Of a DNA stretch of 8,552 nt, positions 1-5,648 are shown piece by piece (the first letter of the stretch is position 1; each line of letters opens with the position of its first letter). A program made the translations under genes and the position numbers. The notes under the pieces are model-generated. The model was not told the origin of the DNA. It did not search any database and saw only the letters and a program-made list of their open reading frames with translations. Source of the DNA: Ruminococcaceae bacterium UBA3451 (GTDB lineage: Bacteria > Bacillota > Clostridia > Oscillospirales > Acutalibacteraceae); assembly GCA_002378845.1 (NCBI GenBank), contig DFRY01000038.1, positions 34,465-43,016 on the forward strand, written 5' to 3'.

Positions 1-127
1 CAGTTAGATAAGCTGCGGACGAAACCGCCGCGCAAACAATATCTTCGCCTGCTTCCCCGTTGTGGCCGCTGATGCGAAACCCGACCAAATCGCCCTGAGG
101 CTGAGTAAAAAACTCTGCACAAATCAT
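1..127 (-). CDS. prp: Ribosomal-processing cysteine protease Prp, N-terminal 42 residues (partial)
   Basis: Prp (YsxB family) removes the short N-terminal extension of ribosomal protein L27 in Firmicutes, a step needed for ribosome assembly. The visible part begins MICAEFFTQ and carries the family signature: catalytic His22 in SGH and catalytic Cys32 in DIVCAAVSSA. The gene runs off the left edge, so about 60% of a typical protein of roughly 105-110 residues is missing. ATG starts 8 nt after the rplU stop. The only ribosome-binding-like sequence is a poor AAAG, so translation is probably coupled to rplU. Its place directly after rplU matches the rplU-prp-rpmA order of Firmicutes, which predicts rpmA with a cleavable L27 extension just outside the window. 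The loop between His and Cys is two residues shorter than in the homologs I recall. Family assignment is secure despite truncation. Confidence 0.9.
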   Translation of the reverse strand, partial: MICAEFFTQPQGDLVGFRISGHNGEAGEDIVCAAVSSAAYLT

Positions 128-135
128 TGCTTTAA

Positions 136-444
136 TTATGCATTAATTGCGGTGATCTGTACTTTTGTGTACGGCTGCCTGTGGCCCATTTTGCGTTTTT
201 CGGTTTTCTTGGACTTGTAAGTAAAGACTGTAATCTTCTTTGCCTTACCGTTCTTAAGAACTTTGCCGGTCACGGTAGCGCCTTCAACATAGGGGTTGCC
301 AATTTTGAGTCCGTCTTCCGCACCCAGTGCTACGACTTTAAACTCGACCGCGGATTCTTCTTCTACTGCAAGCTTCTCGATAAAAATGACATCGTCATTC
401 TGTACCTTGTACTGCTTGCCGCCTGTTTCAATAACTGCAAACAT
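136..444 (-). CDS. rplU: 50S ribosomal protein L21
   Basis: L21 is a large-subunit ribosomal protein that binds 23S rRNA. The 102-residue length is normal for the family. The N-terminus MFAVIETGGKQYKV is the classic L21 start, and the C-terminal third has the basic signature YKSKKTEKRKMGHRQPYT followed by the final hydrophobic strand. The ATG at 444-442 follows an AGGCAGGA ribosome binding site about 10 nt upstream. That site is the loop of a perfect AAAAGG/CCTTTT inverted repeat, which suggests control of initiation. A strong promoter and a structured 5' leader lie between ispA and this gene, so rplU and prp can be transcribed independently of the nusB-ispA genes. No terminator is visible after ispA, so read-through from upstream is also possible. 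Confidence 0.98.
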   Translation of the reverse strand: MFAVIETGGKQYKVQNDDVIFIEKLAVEEESAVEFKVVALGAEDGLKIGNPYVEGATVTGKVLKNGKAKKITVFTYKSKKTEKRKMGHRQPYTKVQITAINA

Positions 445-521
445 GAATAAAAGGTCCTGCCTTTTCTACAATCTCGCTACTATCGGGCGGGTTTCCCGCT
501 TACATGCCCGTAATATGCGGC
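445..521 (-). promoter_or_regulatory. Structured 5' leader of rplU (L21-leader candidate)
   Basis: This is the likely untranslated leader between the promoter start site near 521 and the rplU ATG. Read on the minus strand it holds a GC-rich hairpin, GCGGG-AAA-CCCGC (499-487). A competing pairing is CGGGC (510-506) with GCCCG (488-484); it shares bases 487-488 with the first, so the two cannot form together. Just before the start codon AAAAGG (465-460) and CCTTTT (454-449) form a 6-bp stem whose loop CAGGA is part of the ribosome binding site. Firmicute rplU genes are known to carry an L21 leader RNA element thought to mediate autoregulation. Position and structure fit, but I have not matched the consensus base by base. 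Confidence 0.55.
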
Positions 522-527
522 TTAACA

Positions 528-556
528 ATATTATCATATTAAGTCAATTTTGTCAA
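528..556 (-). promoter_or_regulatory. Sigma-A-type promoter for rplU-prp
   Basis: On the minus strand a perfect -35 box TTGACA (556-551) is followed by a 17-nt spacer and a -10 box TAATAT (533-528), one mismatch from consensus. The expected start site is near 521, giving a leader of about 77 nt before the rplU ATG. The promoter begins about 30 nt after the ispA stop in an AT-rich stretch. It is the best promoter-like sequence in the window. Confidence 0.85.
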
Positions 557-587
557 TCAATCTTGAAAAATAACTGCAATCGGGAAA

Positions 588-1475
588 CTAATTTTTGCGA
601 GCCGCAAGTTCCTGCGCAAGCTGAATTAAATATCCAGCCTGTTCCCCAAAACAGTCCAGTGCTGAAACCGCCGCACCGGTTAGCTCTGCTGCCGTCTTTT
701 CGGCGTTATCCAGCCCCATAAGACTTACATACGTGCATTTGTCGTTGCCAATGTCACTGCCGACCGGCTTGCCAAGCGTTTGCGTATCGCTTGTAACGTC
801 CAGAATATCATCGACAATCTGAAACGCCAGCCCGATTGCTTTGCCGTAATTTTCAGCAGCAGTCAGCTGTTCGTCGTTGGCACCGCCCAGCACGCAACCC
901 ATTTTTGCGGCGGCAACAATTAAAGCGCCGGTTTTGCATTCATCCATCGTTTTCAGGGTATCGAGCGAAATTGCCCTGCCCTCACTCATCAGGTCAATTA
1001 CCTGACCACCCACCATACCGTGTGCTCCTGCCGCGGCAGCTAAAATTCCGGCAGCCTGTGCGGCGCGTTGCGCACCCAAAGCTTCTACCGCTTCCTTTTG
1101 CAGCATGACTTCAAATGCCATGGTCAAAAGTGCGTCGCCTGCAAGCAATGCAATGTCTTCCCCAAACACCTTATGGTTTGATGGGCGACCGCGTCGCATG
1201 TCGTCGTTATCCATGCAGGGCAGGTCGTCGTGAATTAAAGAGTACGTGTGAATCATTTCTATAGCACAGGCAAACGGCAGTGCAGCATTCACATTTCCGC
1301 CGCAGGCTCTGCAAAATTCCAGAATCAGAGTGGGACGGATCCGTTTTCCTCCCGCAAGCAGGCTATAACGCATCGCATTGAACAGGTCGGCCTGGCTTAA
1401 ATCTTCTTCCGGCAAATACGTCCTGAGCTGTTTTTCAATAAGTGATAAATATTCTTTCTGCTGATTGTCAGTCAT
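588..1475 (-). CDS. ispA: Polyprenyl synthetase, farnesyl diphosphate synthase type
   Basis: This soluble enzyme condenses isopentenyl diphosphate with dimethylallyl and geranyl diphosphate to make C15 farnesyl diphosphate, the precursor of undecaprenyl phosphate and quinone side chains. From the ATG at 1475 the protein has 295 residues, normal for the family. Visible motifs are GGKRIRP (about 42-48), the first aspartate-rich motif DDLPCMD (Asp83, Asp84, Asp89) and the second motif DDILD (222-226). The first motif has the two-residue insertion of bacterial FPP synthases and a Tyr five residues before it, which argues for C15 rather than longer products. The start lies inside xseB with an 8-nt overlap; GGTGA sits 5 nt before it. 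An in-frame ATG at 1487 would add four residues. Coupling to exonuclease VII genes is common in Firmicutes. No dxs follows here. Confidence 0.95.
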   Translation of the reverse strand: MTDNQQKEYLSLIEKQLRTYLPEEDLSQADLFNAMRYSLLAGGKRIRPTLILEFCRACGGNVNAALPFACAIEMIHTYSLIHDDLPCMDNDDMRRGRPSNHKVFGEDIALLAGDALLTMAFEVMLQKEAVEALGAQRAAQAAGILAAAAGAHGMVGGQVIDLMSEGRAISLDTLKTMDECKTGALIVAAAKMGCVLGGANDEQLTAAENYGKAIGLAFQIVDDILDVTSDTQTLGKPVGSDIGNDKCTYVSLMGLDNAEKTAAELTGAAVSALDCFGEQAGYLIQLAQELAARKN

Positions 1476-1683
1476 CCGGTTCACCATTGGTTTCTTCCAA
1501 TTCGGAAATCTGCTTTACTTTCTGTTCCGCATTCTGAAGCTTACTGTAACAATGCGCGGCAAGCGCGGAACCTTCCTCAAACAGTTTCAGGGAAGCGTCA
1601 AGCGACTCGCTGCCGTCTTCCAGTTTGCTTACGATTTCTTCCAGCCGTTTCAATGCGGATTCAAACGTCATATTTTTATTCAT
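1468..1683 (-). CDS. xseB: Exodeoxyribonuclease VII small subunit
   Basis: XseB is the small, mostly helical subunit of exonuclease VII, a cytoplasmic metal-independent nuclease that degrades single-stranded DNA from both ends. Several XseB chains bind the coiled-coil part of one XseA. The 71-residue protein has the typical family sequence TFESALKRLEEIVSKLEDG followed by SLDASLKLFEEG and ends in an acidic tail. The ATG at 1683 has a good GGAG ribosome binding site 7 nt upstream and overlaps the xseA stop by 8 nt; the gene's own stop overlaps the ispA start by 8 nt. These overlaps indicate translational coupling and balanced synthesis of the two subunits. Confidence 0.96.
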   Translation of the reverse strand: MNKNMTFESALKRLEEIVSKLEDGSESLDASLKLFEEGSALAAHCYSKLQNAEQKVKQISELEETNGEPDD

Positions 1684-2896
1684 GTGTTTTCTCCTTGCTG
1701 CTCACTGTGCAGCCCAGCTTACCGTCCTGCATTAAAACGGTAATTTGTTCGCCGACCTTCACCTGCCCGGTTTTTACCACCGGATTGTTTTCTGCGTCGT
1801 ATGTTATGGAATACCCACGGGAAAGTGTAGCAAGCGGGCTAAGTACATTTAATCTTCCGCTTGCTGAAGCAAGCTCCGCCTTTGCGCCGGAAAACTGCTG
1901 CGCCATGCAGGCCGAAAGTCTTGCGGAAAGCTGATCCACGTGAATTCGCTGCATTTCAATTAAATCCTGCGGTTTTCGAAACGACCTGCTGGAAGTAACT
2001 GAGTTCAGGCGCTGACGAAGATTTTCCAGCTTCAAATATATATTTTGCTTTAAAAGCATTGAATCATACTGAACCGTCTGAAATAATTCCGTACTGTCCG
2101 GTACTGCCAGTTCCGCAGCCGCAGACGGAGTTGGTGCCCGCAGGTCGGCGACAAAATCGCAAATGGTAAAATCAGTTTCGTGCCCTACCGCCGAAATAAC
2201 CGGAATTTTTGAAGCGGCAACAGCCCGCGCCAATATTTCCTCGTTAAACGGCCACAAGTCTTCCAGTGAACCTCCGCCGCGTCCGATGATAATTACATTG
2301 GCACAGTTCAAACGGTTAAACCGCTGCAGCGCGTCCACTAGCTGCGGTGCCGCACCCGCACCCTGTACCAAAACCGGGCAGAACACAACTTGCGCCAAAG
2401 GGTACCTGCGCGCGAGAATCGTGGTAATATCGTGCACAGCAGCCCCGGTCGGCGAGGTGATTACACCCACCCGTTCAGGAAACTTCGGAATCGGCTTTTT
2501 TCGTCCAATGTCGAAAAGGCCTTCGGCTTCCAGTTTTGCTTTCAACTGCTCAAACGCAAGATTCAGCGCACCAAGACCGTCCGGCTGCATATCTTCAATA
2601 TAAAGCTGATACTGGCCCGTTGCCTCGTAAACACTAACTCTGCCCCGCACAATCACCTTCATTCCGTCCTGTGGCAGAAAGCGAACGCGGCGTGCGTTTT
2701 GGGCAAACATAACGGCTCGAATCACACTTTTCTCGTCTTTCAGCGAAAGATAAAAATGACCTGATTTATAATGGTTGGTAAAATTCGAAATTTCACCGCT
2801 TAAAAATACGCTGACCAGGTTTTCGTCGCTGTCAAACAGGGATTTAATGTACGTATTCAGTTGTGTCACACTTAGAACAACCGGTGTATGAATCAT
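1676..2896 (-). CDS. xseA: Exodeoxyribonuclease VII large subunit
   Basis: XseA is the catalytic subunit of exonuclease VII, which trims single-stranded DNA into short oligonucleotides during repair. The 406-residue protein has the expected layout. An N-terminal OB-fold DNA-binding domain covers about 7-105, with SVTQLN and the GEISNF region. The catalytic domain starts at RVGVITSPTGAAVHDI (142-157) and contains the signature GRGGGSLEDLWPFN (205-218), the VISAVGHETDFT stretch (233-244) and DLRAPTPSAAAE (251-262). A long helical, coiled-coil-like segment (about 270-345) that binds XseB follows, and then a C-terminal segment with LSRGYSI. I chose the ATG at 2896 because MIHTPVVLSVTQLN matches the family start and AAGGACAGG lies upstream. 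The open frame continues 32 codons further, but that part overlaps the preceding gene and looks non-native. It lies 25 nt after the TsaD-like gene. Confidence 0.97.
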   Translation of the reverse strand: MIHTPVVLSVTQLNTYIKSLFDSDENLVSVFLSGEISNFTNHYKSGHFYLSLKDEKSVIRAVMFAQNARRVRFLPQDGMKVIVRGRVSVYEATGQYQLYIEDMQPDGLGALNLAFEQLKAKLEAEGLFDIGRKKPIPKFPERVGVITSPTGAAVHDITTILARRYPLAQVVFCPVLVQGAGAAPQLVDALQRFNRLNCANVIIIGRGGGSLEDLWPFNEEILARAVAASKIPVISAVGHETDFTICDFVADLRAPTPSAAAELAVPDSTELFQTVQYDSMLLKQNIYLKLENLRQRLNSVTSSRSFRKPQDLIEMQRIHVDQLSARLSACMAQQFSGAKAELASASGRLNVLSPLATLSRGYSITYDAENNPVVKTGQVKVGEQITVLMQDGKLGCTVSSKEKTHE

Positions 2897-2921
2897 ATTA
2901 TGCCTGTCCTTTTCTATTAAC

Positions 2922-3845
2922 CTATGCTTCCTGAATCGATGCCAAAACAGCCACTCCCGCCGCGTTATCCGCAGAAAAATCAGGAGCCGCAAAATAAGCC
3001 CCGTATTTTTCGGTAAGCGCGGTCCGAATCAAGCTGTTCGACATGACCCCACCCGCAAACAAAAGCGGCAAATCACCGTATTCTTGCCGTAACCCGGCAG
3101 TCATAGCATCCAAAGCGGATAAAATTGCCTGCAGGCAATATGCGGCAATTTCTTCTTTGGGACGACCTTCGTTCAACAGCTTTTTACATTGATTTTCAAT
3201 GCCGGAAAGGGAACAGTCCGCCCCTTTCATGGAAGGCTTGATTTTAAAACGAATATCGGTCTGAAGCGCAAGCTGCTCCAAAGCTTTTCCGGAAGGAAAT
3301 GCAAGGCCCAGCATCGCGCCGACACGGTCGACTGCCTGTCCGCCTTTTAGGTCCAGCGATTGCGCGATAATCTGTGCACGGAATATGTTTTTTTCATCCG
3401 GCGTAACCAATACGGCTTCCGTTGTGCCGCCGGAAACGTGAAAGGCAATAAAACGTTTTTGAATCAGGTCAAGCTTTCCTGCCGAAAAAAGCGCCGCAGC
3501 AATATGCCCGGCCTGGTGCGAATACGTGTGCAGTGGTGTGCCGAGCGCAAGGGATACCGCCTTTGCCGTTCCAAGCCCCACCGTAAAACAAGGCATATAG
3601 GAACCATCCAGGTCGCGCGGGCGGGCAGACACCCCCACGGCGCGGATTGCCGGTTTGTTATTCAGCAAAAGTTCCAGCACCTGCGGAAGCTGCTGCACAT
3701 GATGAAACACCGCGTCGCTTTGGCGCAGCCCCAGTTCCCCCTGTTTCACAGGCAGAAGCATTTTCTGCTGGCGCACCATGCCGCCCTGAAACAGCGCGGC
3801 AGAGGTAGTATAGTTACTGGTATCGATCCCGAGAGTATCACTCAT
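2922..3845 (-). CDS. TsaD/Kae1-like (M22 family) paralog of unknown function
   Basis: This 307-residue ASKHA-fold protein resembles TsaD, the subunit that adds threonylcarbamoyl to A37 of ANN-decoding tRNAs, but is divergent. The N-terminal phosphate-binding loop reads GIDTSNYTTS where TsaD has ETSCDET. The metal-binding HxxxH is kept (His110, His114 in YSHQAGHI), as are SGGTTEAVLV (about 138-147), GGQAVDRVGAMLG (168-180), a CSLSGIE motif (211-217), AGGVMSNS (264-271) and the terminal metal ligand region SADNAA (291-296). The substrate-site region reads RPRDLDGS where canonical TsaD has a glycine-rich GPGL segment. The protein is also shorter than the usual 335-345 residues. It is often annotated as a peptidase M22 or O-sialoglycoprotein endopeptidase, a name not supported by biochemistry. 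ATG at 3845 overlaps nusB by 8 nt; a TTG at 3857 is a weaker alternative. Not assigned as tsaD, because a canonical copy probably exists elsewhere. Confidence 0.8.
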   Translation of the reverse strand: MSDTLGIDTSNYTTSAALFQGGMVRQQKMLLPVKQGELGLRQSDAVFHHVQQLPQVLELLLNNKPAIRAVGVSARPRDLDGSYMPCFTVGLGTAKAVSLALGTPLHTYSHQAGHIAAALFSAGKLDLIQKRFIAFHVSGGTTEAVLVTPDEKNIFRAQIIAQSLDLKGGQAVDRVGAMLGLAFPSGKALEQLALQTDIRFKIKPSMKGADCSLSGIENQCKKLLNEGRPKEEIAAYCLQAILSALDAMTAGLRQEYGDLPLLFAGGVMSNSLIRTALTEKYGAYFAAPDFSADNAAGVAVLASIQEA

Positions 3846-4245
3846 CGGTACCACCAAGTGTTTTTGCTACGGAACCAAGCACGCCGTTTACAAACGGCGC
3901 GTCGTCCGCACCGCCGTATTTTTTGGCAAGGTCAATCGCTTCGTTAATGGATACGCTGACGGGAATATCTTTCACAAACATCATTTCATAAATAGAAAGC
4001 TTCAACAGGGAAAGAGAAACCTTGGAAAGGCGGTTCATTTTCCACCCGCGGATATTCTTTTCAATTTGTGTGTTCAGGACATCCTCGTTTTCTTCCACAC
4101 CAACAGCTACTTTTTCCGCAAATTCGTCAATGCGAATGTCGCTTGACATTTCCGCCGCGTCAATAATCTGCTCGGTTGTGTCGTGGTTAATGCTCCTTTC
4201 AAAAATCAGAACAAAAGCCTGTTCCCTCGCCTCGCGTCTTTTCAT
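3838..4245 (-). CDS. nusB: Transcription antitermination factor NusB
   Basis: NusB binds boxA RNA together with ribosomal protein S10 and prevents premature termination in rRNA operons. The 135-residue, all-helical protein matches the family in length. It begins MKRREAREQAFVLIF, the basic RNA-binding first helix. It contains KNIRGWKMNRLSKVSLSLLK, the conserved central helix, and INEAIDLAKKYGGADDAPFVNGVLG, the C-terminal signature. The ATG at 4245 has an excellent GGAGG ribosome binding site 6 nt upstream. This is the first gene of the housekeeping group. Its leader contains a promoter and then a terminator-like hairpin, so its expression could be attenuated. In Bacillus subtilis nusB is preceded by accB, accC and yqhY and followed by folD; none of these is present here. 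Confidence 0.97.
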   Translation of the reverse strand: MKRREAREQAFVLIFERSINHDTTEQIIDAAEMSSDIRIDEFAEKVAVGVEENEDVLNTQIEKNIRGWKMNRLSKVSLSLLKLSIYEMMFVKDIPVSVSINEAIDLAKKYGGADDAPFVNGVLGSVAKTLGGTDE

Positions 4246-4283
4246 GGTTTCCTCCGTTTTTTACCGCATTTTAATGCAATTAT

Positions 4284-4322
4284 TTAATAAAAGAACCCCC
4301 CACGGTTACGTGGAGGGTTCTG
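4284..4322 (-). terminator. Intrinsic terminator after spoIIIA / within the nusB leader
   Basis: Read on the minus strand, AGAACCCTCCAC (4321-4310) pairs with GTGGGGGGTTCT (4303-4292), a 12-bp stem with one A-C mismatch. An extra closing pair can form inside a 6-nt loop. The stem is followed directly by TTTTATT. It would stop spoIIIA transcripts about 125 nt after the spoIIIAH stop. Because a promoter-like sequence lies upstream of it, it may also act as an attenuator for nusB. On the plus strand it is not followed by a T run. Confidence 0.85.
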
Positions 4323-4357
4323 ATTGCTCATTATATTTTCAAACTTCCACAGATAAT

Positions 4358-4385
4358 ATTATACCACAATCTTTTTCAGAATCAA
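4358..4385 (-). promoter_or_regulatory. Probable extended -10 sigma-A promoter for nusB operon
   Basis: On the minus strand a -35-like TTGATT (4385-4380) is followed by a 16-nt spacer and a perfect TATAAT (4363-4358), with an extended -10 TG at 4366-4365. The expected start is near 4350, giving a leader of about 105 nt before nusB. The leader would pass through the terminator hairpin. No better promoter is visible between the hairpin and nusB. The stretch is AT-rich, so a chance match is possible. Confidence 0.6.
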
Positions 4386-4408
4386 ATATTTATCTGGCGC
4401 AAAGCGCG

Positions 4409-4433
4409 GAATTCCATAAAATTATATGGATTC
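4409..4433 (-). repeat. Inverted repeat just after spoIIIAH
   Basis: On the minus strand GAATCCATA (4433-4425) and TATGGAATTC (4418-4409) form a 9-bp stem with one bulged base and a 6-nt loop, beginning 12 nt after the spoIIIAH stop. No T run follows, so it is not a convincing terminator. It could stabilise the 3' end of the spoIIIA message. A small GCGC-AAA-GCGC hairpin lies next to it at about 4397-4407. Confidence 0.4.
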
Positions 4434-4445
4434 CCGGTAATATCA

Positions 4446-5030
4446 CTACTTTACCTCTACAATTTTAATTTTATCATAAGATACACCGGACTGACCGGCC
4501 ACTATATCCTTAATGATAATTGCATTGTTCTGTGAGGAGTCTTTGGTGCGGACAACTACGCTGCACTCGCCGTTTTGTAGGAATACTAGGCAGTCTGTGA
4601 AGCCCTTTGCTTTAATCAGGGTTTCAATATTGGTTTCCTTAATTTTGTTGTTCGCAATGGTTGCCGCCTGAGCTACCGCCTCTTTTTTGGCAGCATCACT
4701 GGCTTTCGCATCTCCAATTACCTTTTCCGCCAGCTCGACCGCAGAGTCCCTTGCCTGCTGGCGCGACAACTGCGCCTGTGTAAAGAAGGTGTCTGCATTG
4801 ACGCTGGTCTGTACGGCAACGGAAGATGCCGACGAGGAAGCACTTGTTGTGCCGGACGCCGCGGAATCGTTAATTAGTAGTGTTTCGCCATATTCCCGGT
4901 CGGATGCCGAAGCAACTGCATCGGTTGCGAGCAGTTGATTACTGCCTGAAAACTGCCAATTCAAATAAACTGCCGCACCGAGCGCCACAACTAAAGCCGC
5001 AAGAACAAGCTGACGCTTTCCCATAGTCAT
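4446..5030 (-). CDS. spoIIIAH: Stage III sporulation protein AH
   Basis: SpoIIIAH sits in the mother-cell membrane and binds SpoIIQ from the forespore across the intermembrane space, forming the channel that keeps forespore sigma-G active and helps engulfment. The 194-residue protein has a short N-terminus, one membrane helix at about 7-23 (LVLAALVVALGAAVYLN), a low-complexity Ser/Ala/Thr linker (about 57-75), a charged helical stretch and a C-terminal ring-building domain with IETLIKAKGFTDCLVFL, a strand of Val residues (CSVVVRT) and the final IVAGQSGVSYDKIKIVEV. This order is the SpoIIIAH family arrangement. The first ATG, at 5030, has an AGGGGG ribosome binding site 10 nt upstream; the ATG two codons later is too far from it. 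The gene is last in the operon, 24 nt after spoIIIAG. Confidence 0.95.
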   Translation of the reverse strand: MTMGKRQLVLAALVVALGAAVYLNWQFSGSNQLLATDAVASASDREYGETLLINDSAASGTTSASSSASSVAVQTSVNADTFFTQAQLSRQQARDSAVELAEKVIGDAKASDAAKKEAVAQAATIANNKIKETNIETLIKAKGFTDCLVFLQNGECSVVVRTKDSSQNNAIIIKDIVAGQSGVSYDKIKIVEVK

Positions 5031-5054
5031 AGAATAGATTCCCCCTGTTTAAAA

Positions 5055-5648
5055 TTATTTTGCTTTTATTACGCACACCCGTACGGAAGTAATATCCAGC
5101 GCTGTTGTCACAGCGGTTATGATATTCTGCTGTACGGCGGGATTATCGCCGCCGTCGCATACAACGACCACACCCTTTATAATCGGCTGTACTTCGGTTA
5201 CCGCAAGCGCCTGCTGCGCACCGTCGGCATCCTTGACAAGAAGATATTTTGTTTCAGTACTGTCATTCTCTTCGTTTTTGGTTGTCGAACCGCCGGATTT
5301 GTCTTCGTTGGTCTGGTTGCTTCTTTTTTCTTCCGTTGCATACACATATTCTGTGCTTCGTTCCAAAGTAACAAGTACTTTTGCAGTTCCCGCACCCTGA
5401 ATCCGCGTTACGATATCTGTAAGGCTGCTTTCAAGCTGTATGGCGTACTGGTCGGCAGTCAATGTCGGCTGCGAAGAGGAAGCCGTATTGGCTGACGATG
5501 TGCTTGGCTTGAAATAACCGGAAAGAAAAATGAGTGCAATTCCGACGGCGCAGGCTGCAATAATAATTTTACGATAAAATTCGTTTTTGGCCAGCTTGTC
5601 AAAGAGTGAGTCTTTGCCCTCTTTTTCAACGCTACCTTTTTCCTTCAT
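5055..5648 (-). CDS. spoIIIAG: Stage III sporulation protein AG
   Basis: SpoIIIAG forms a large multimeric ring in the space between the mother-cell and forespore membranes, related to ring proteins of type III secretion systems. The 197-residue protein has a charged cytoplasmic N-terminus, one membrane helix at about 28-45 (KIIIAACAVGIALIFLSGYF) and a Ser/Thr-rich linker. The outside domain is split by a polar insertion of about 40 residues rich in Glu, Asn, Ser and Thr (about 103-135). The conserved C-terminal half has IIKGVVVVCDGGDNPAVQQNI, then helix and strand up to VRVCVIKAK. The ATG at 5648 lies inside spoIIIAF (17-nt overlap) with GGAGG 9 nt upstream. Its length is slightly below the roughly 229 residues of the Bacillus subtilis protein. 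Confidence 0.95.
   Translation of the reverse strand: MKEKGSVEKEGKDSLFDKLAKNEFYRKIIIAACAVGIALIFLSGYFKPSTSSANTASSSQPTLTADQYAIQLESSLTDIVTRIQGAGTAKVLVTLERSTEYVYATEEKRSNQTNEDKSGGSTTKNEENDSTETKYLLVKDADGAQQALAVTEVQPIIKGVVVVCDGGDNPAVQQNIITAVTTALDITSVRVCVIKAK

Noticed and set aside
557..587. Possible terminator between ispA and the rplU promoter
   Set aside because: A T-rich patch is present but I see no stem before it.
1476..1487. Upstream ATG adding four residues to IspA
   Set aside because: It remains possible, with a GGA about 8 nt upstream, but the ATG at 1475 has GGTGA at better spacing, fits family length and keeps the 8-nt overlap geometry.
2163..2603. 146-codon plus-strand open frame
   Set aside because: It is antisense to the most conserved catalytic part of xseA; its composition is shadow-like.
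2897..2992. 32-residue N-terminal extension of XseA (MRLLIFLR...)
   Set aside because: It overlaps the end of the TsaD-like gene, is absent from the family, and the ATG at 2896 has the family-typical start and an upstream ribosome binding site.
3360..3947. 195-codon open frame on the plus strand
   Set aside because: It lies wholly opposite the TsaD-like gene and nusB, is rich in Arg, His and Gln as expected for an antisense shadow, has no family resemblance and no good ribosome binding site.
4266..4277. GCATTTTAATGC inverted repeat ahead of nusB
   Set aside because: Only 5-bp arms in AT-rich sequence with no known regulator; too weak to call an operator.
4328..4335. Second TATAAT upstream of the terminator
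   Set aside because: No acceptable -35 box at 16-18 nt; the TATAAT at 4363-4358 has both a -35 and an extended TG.
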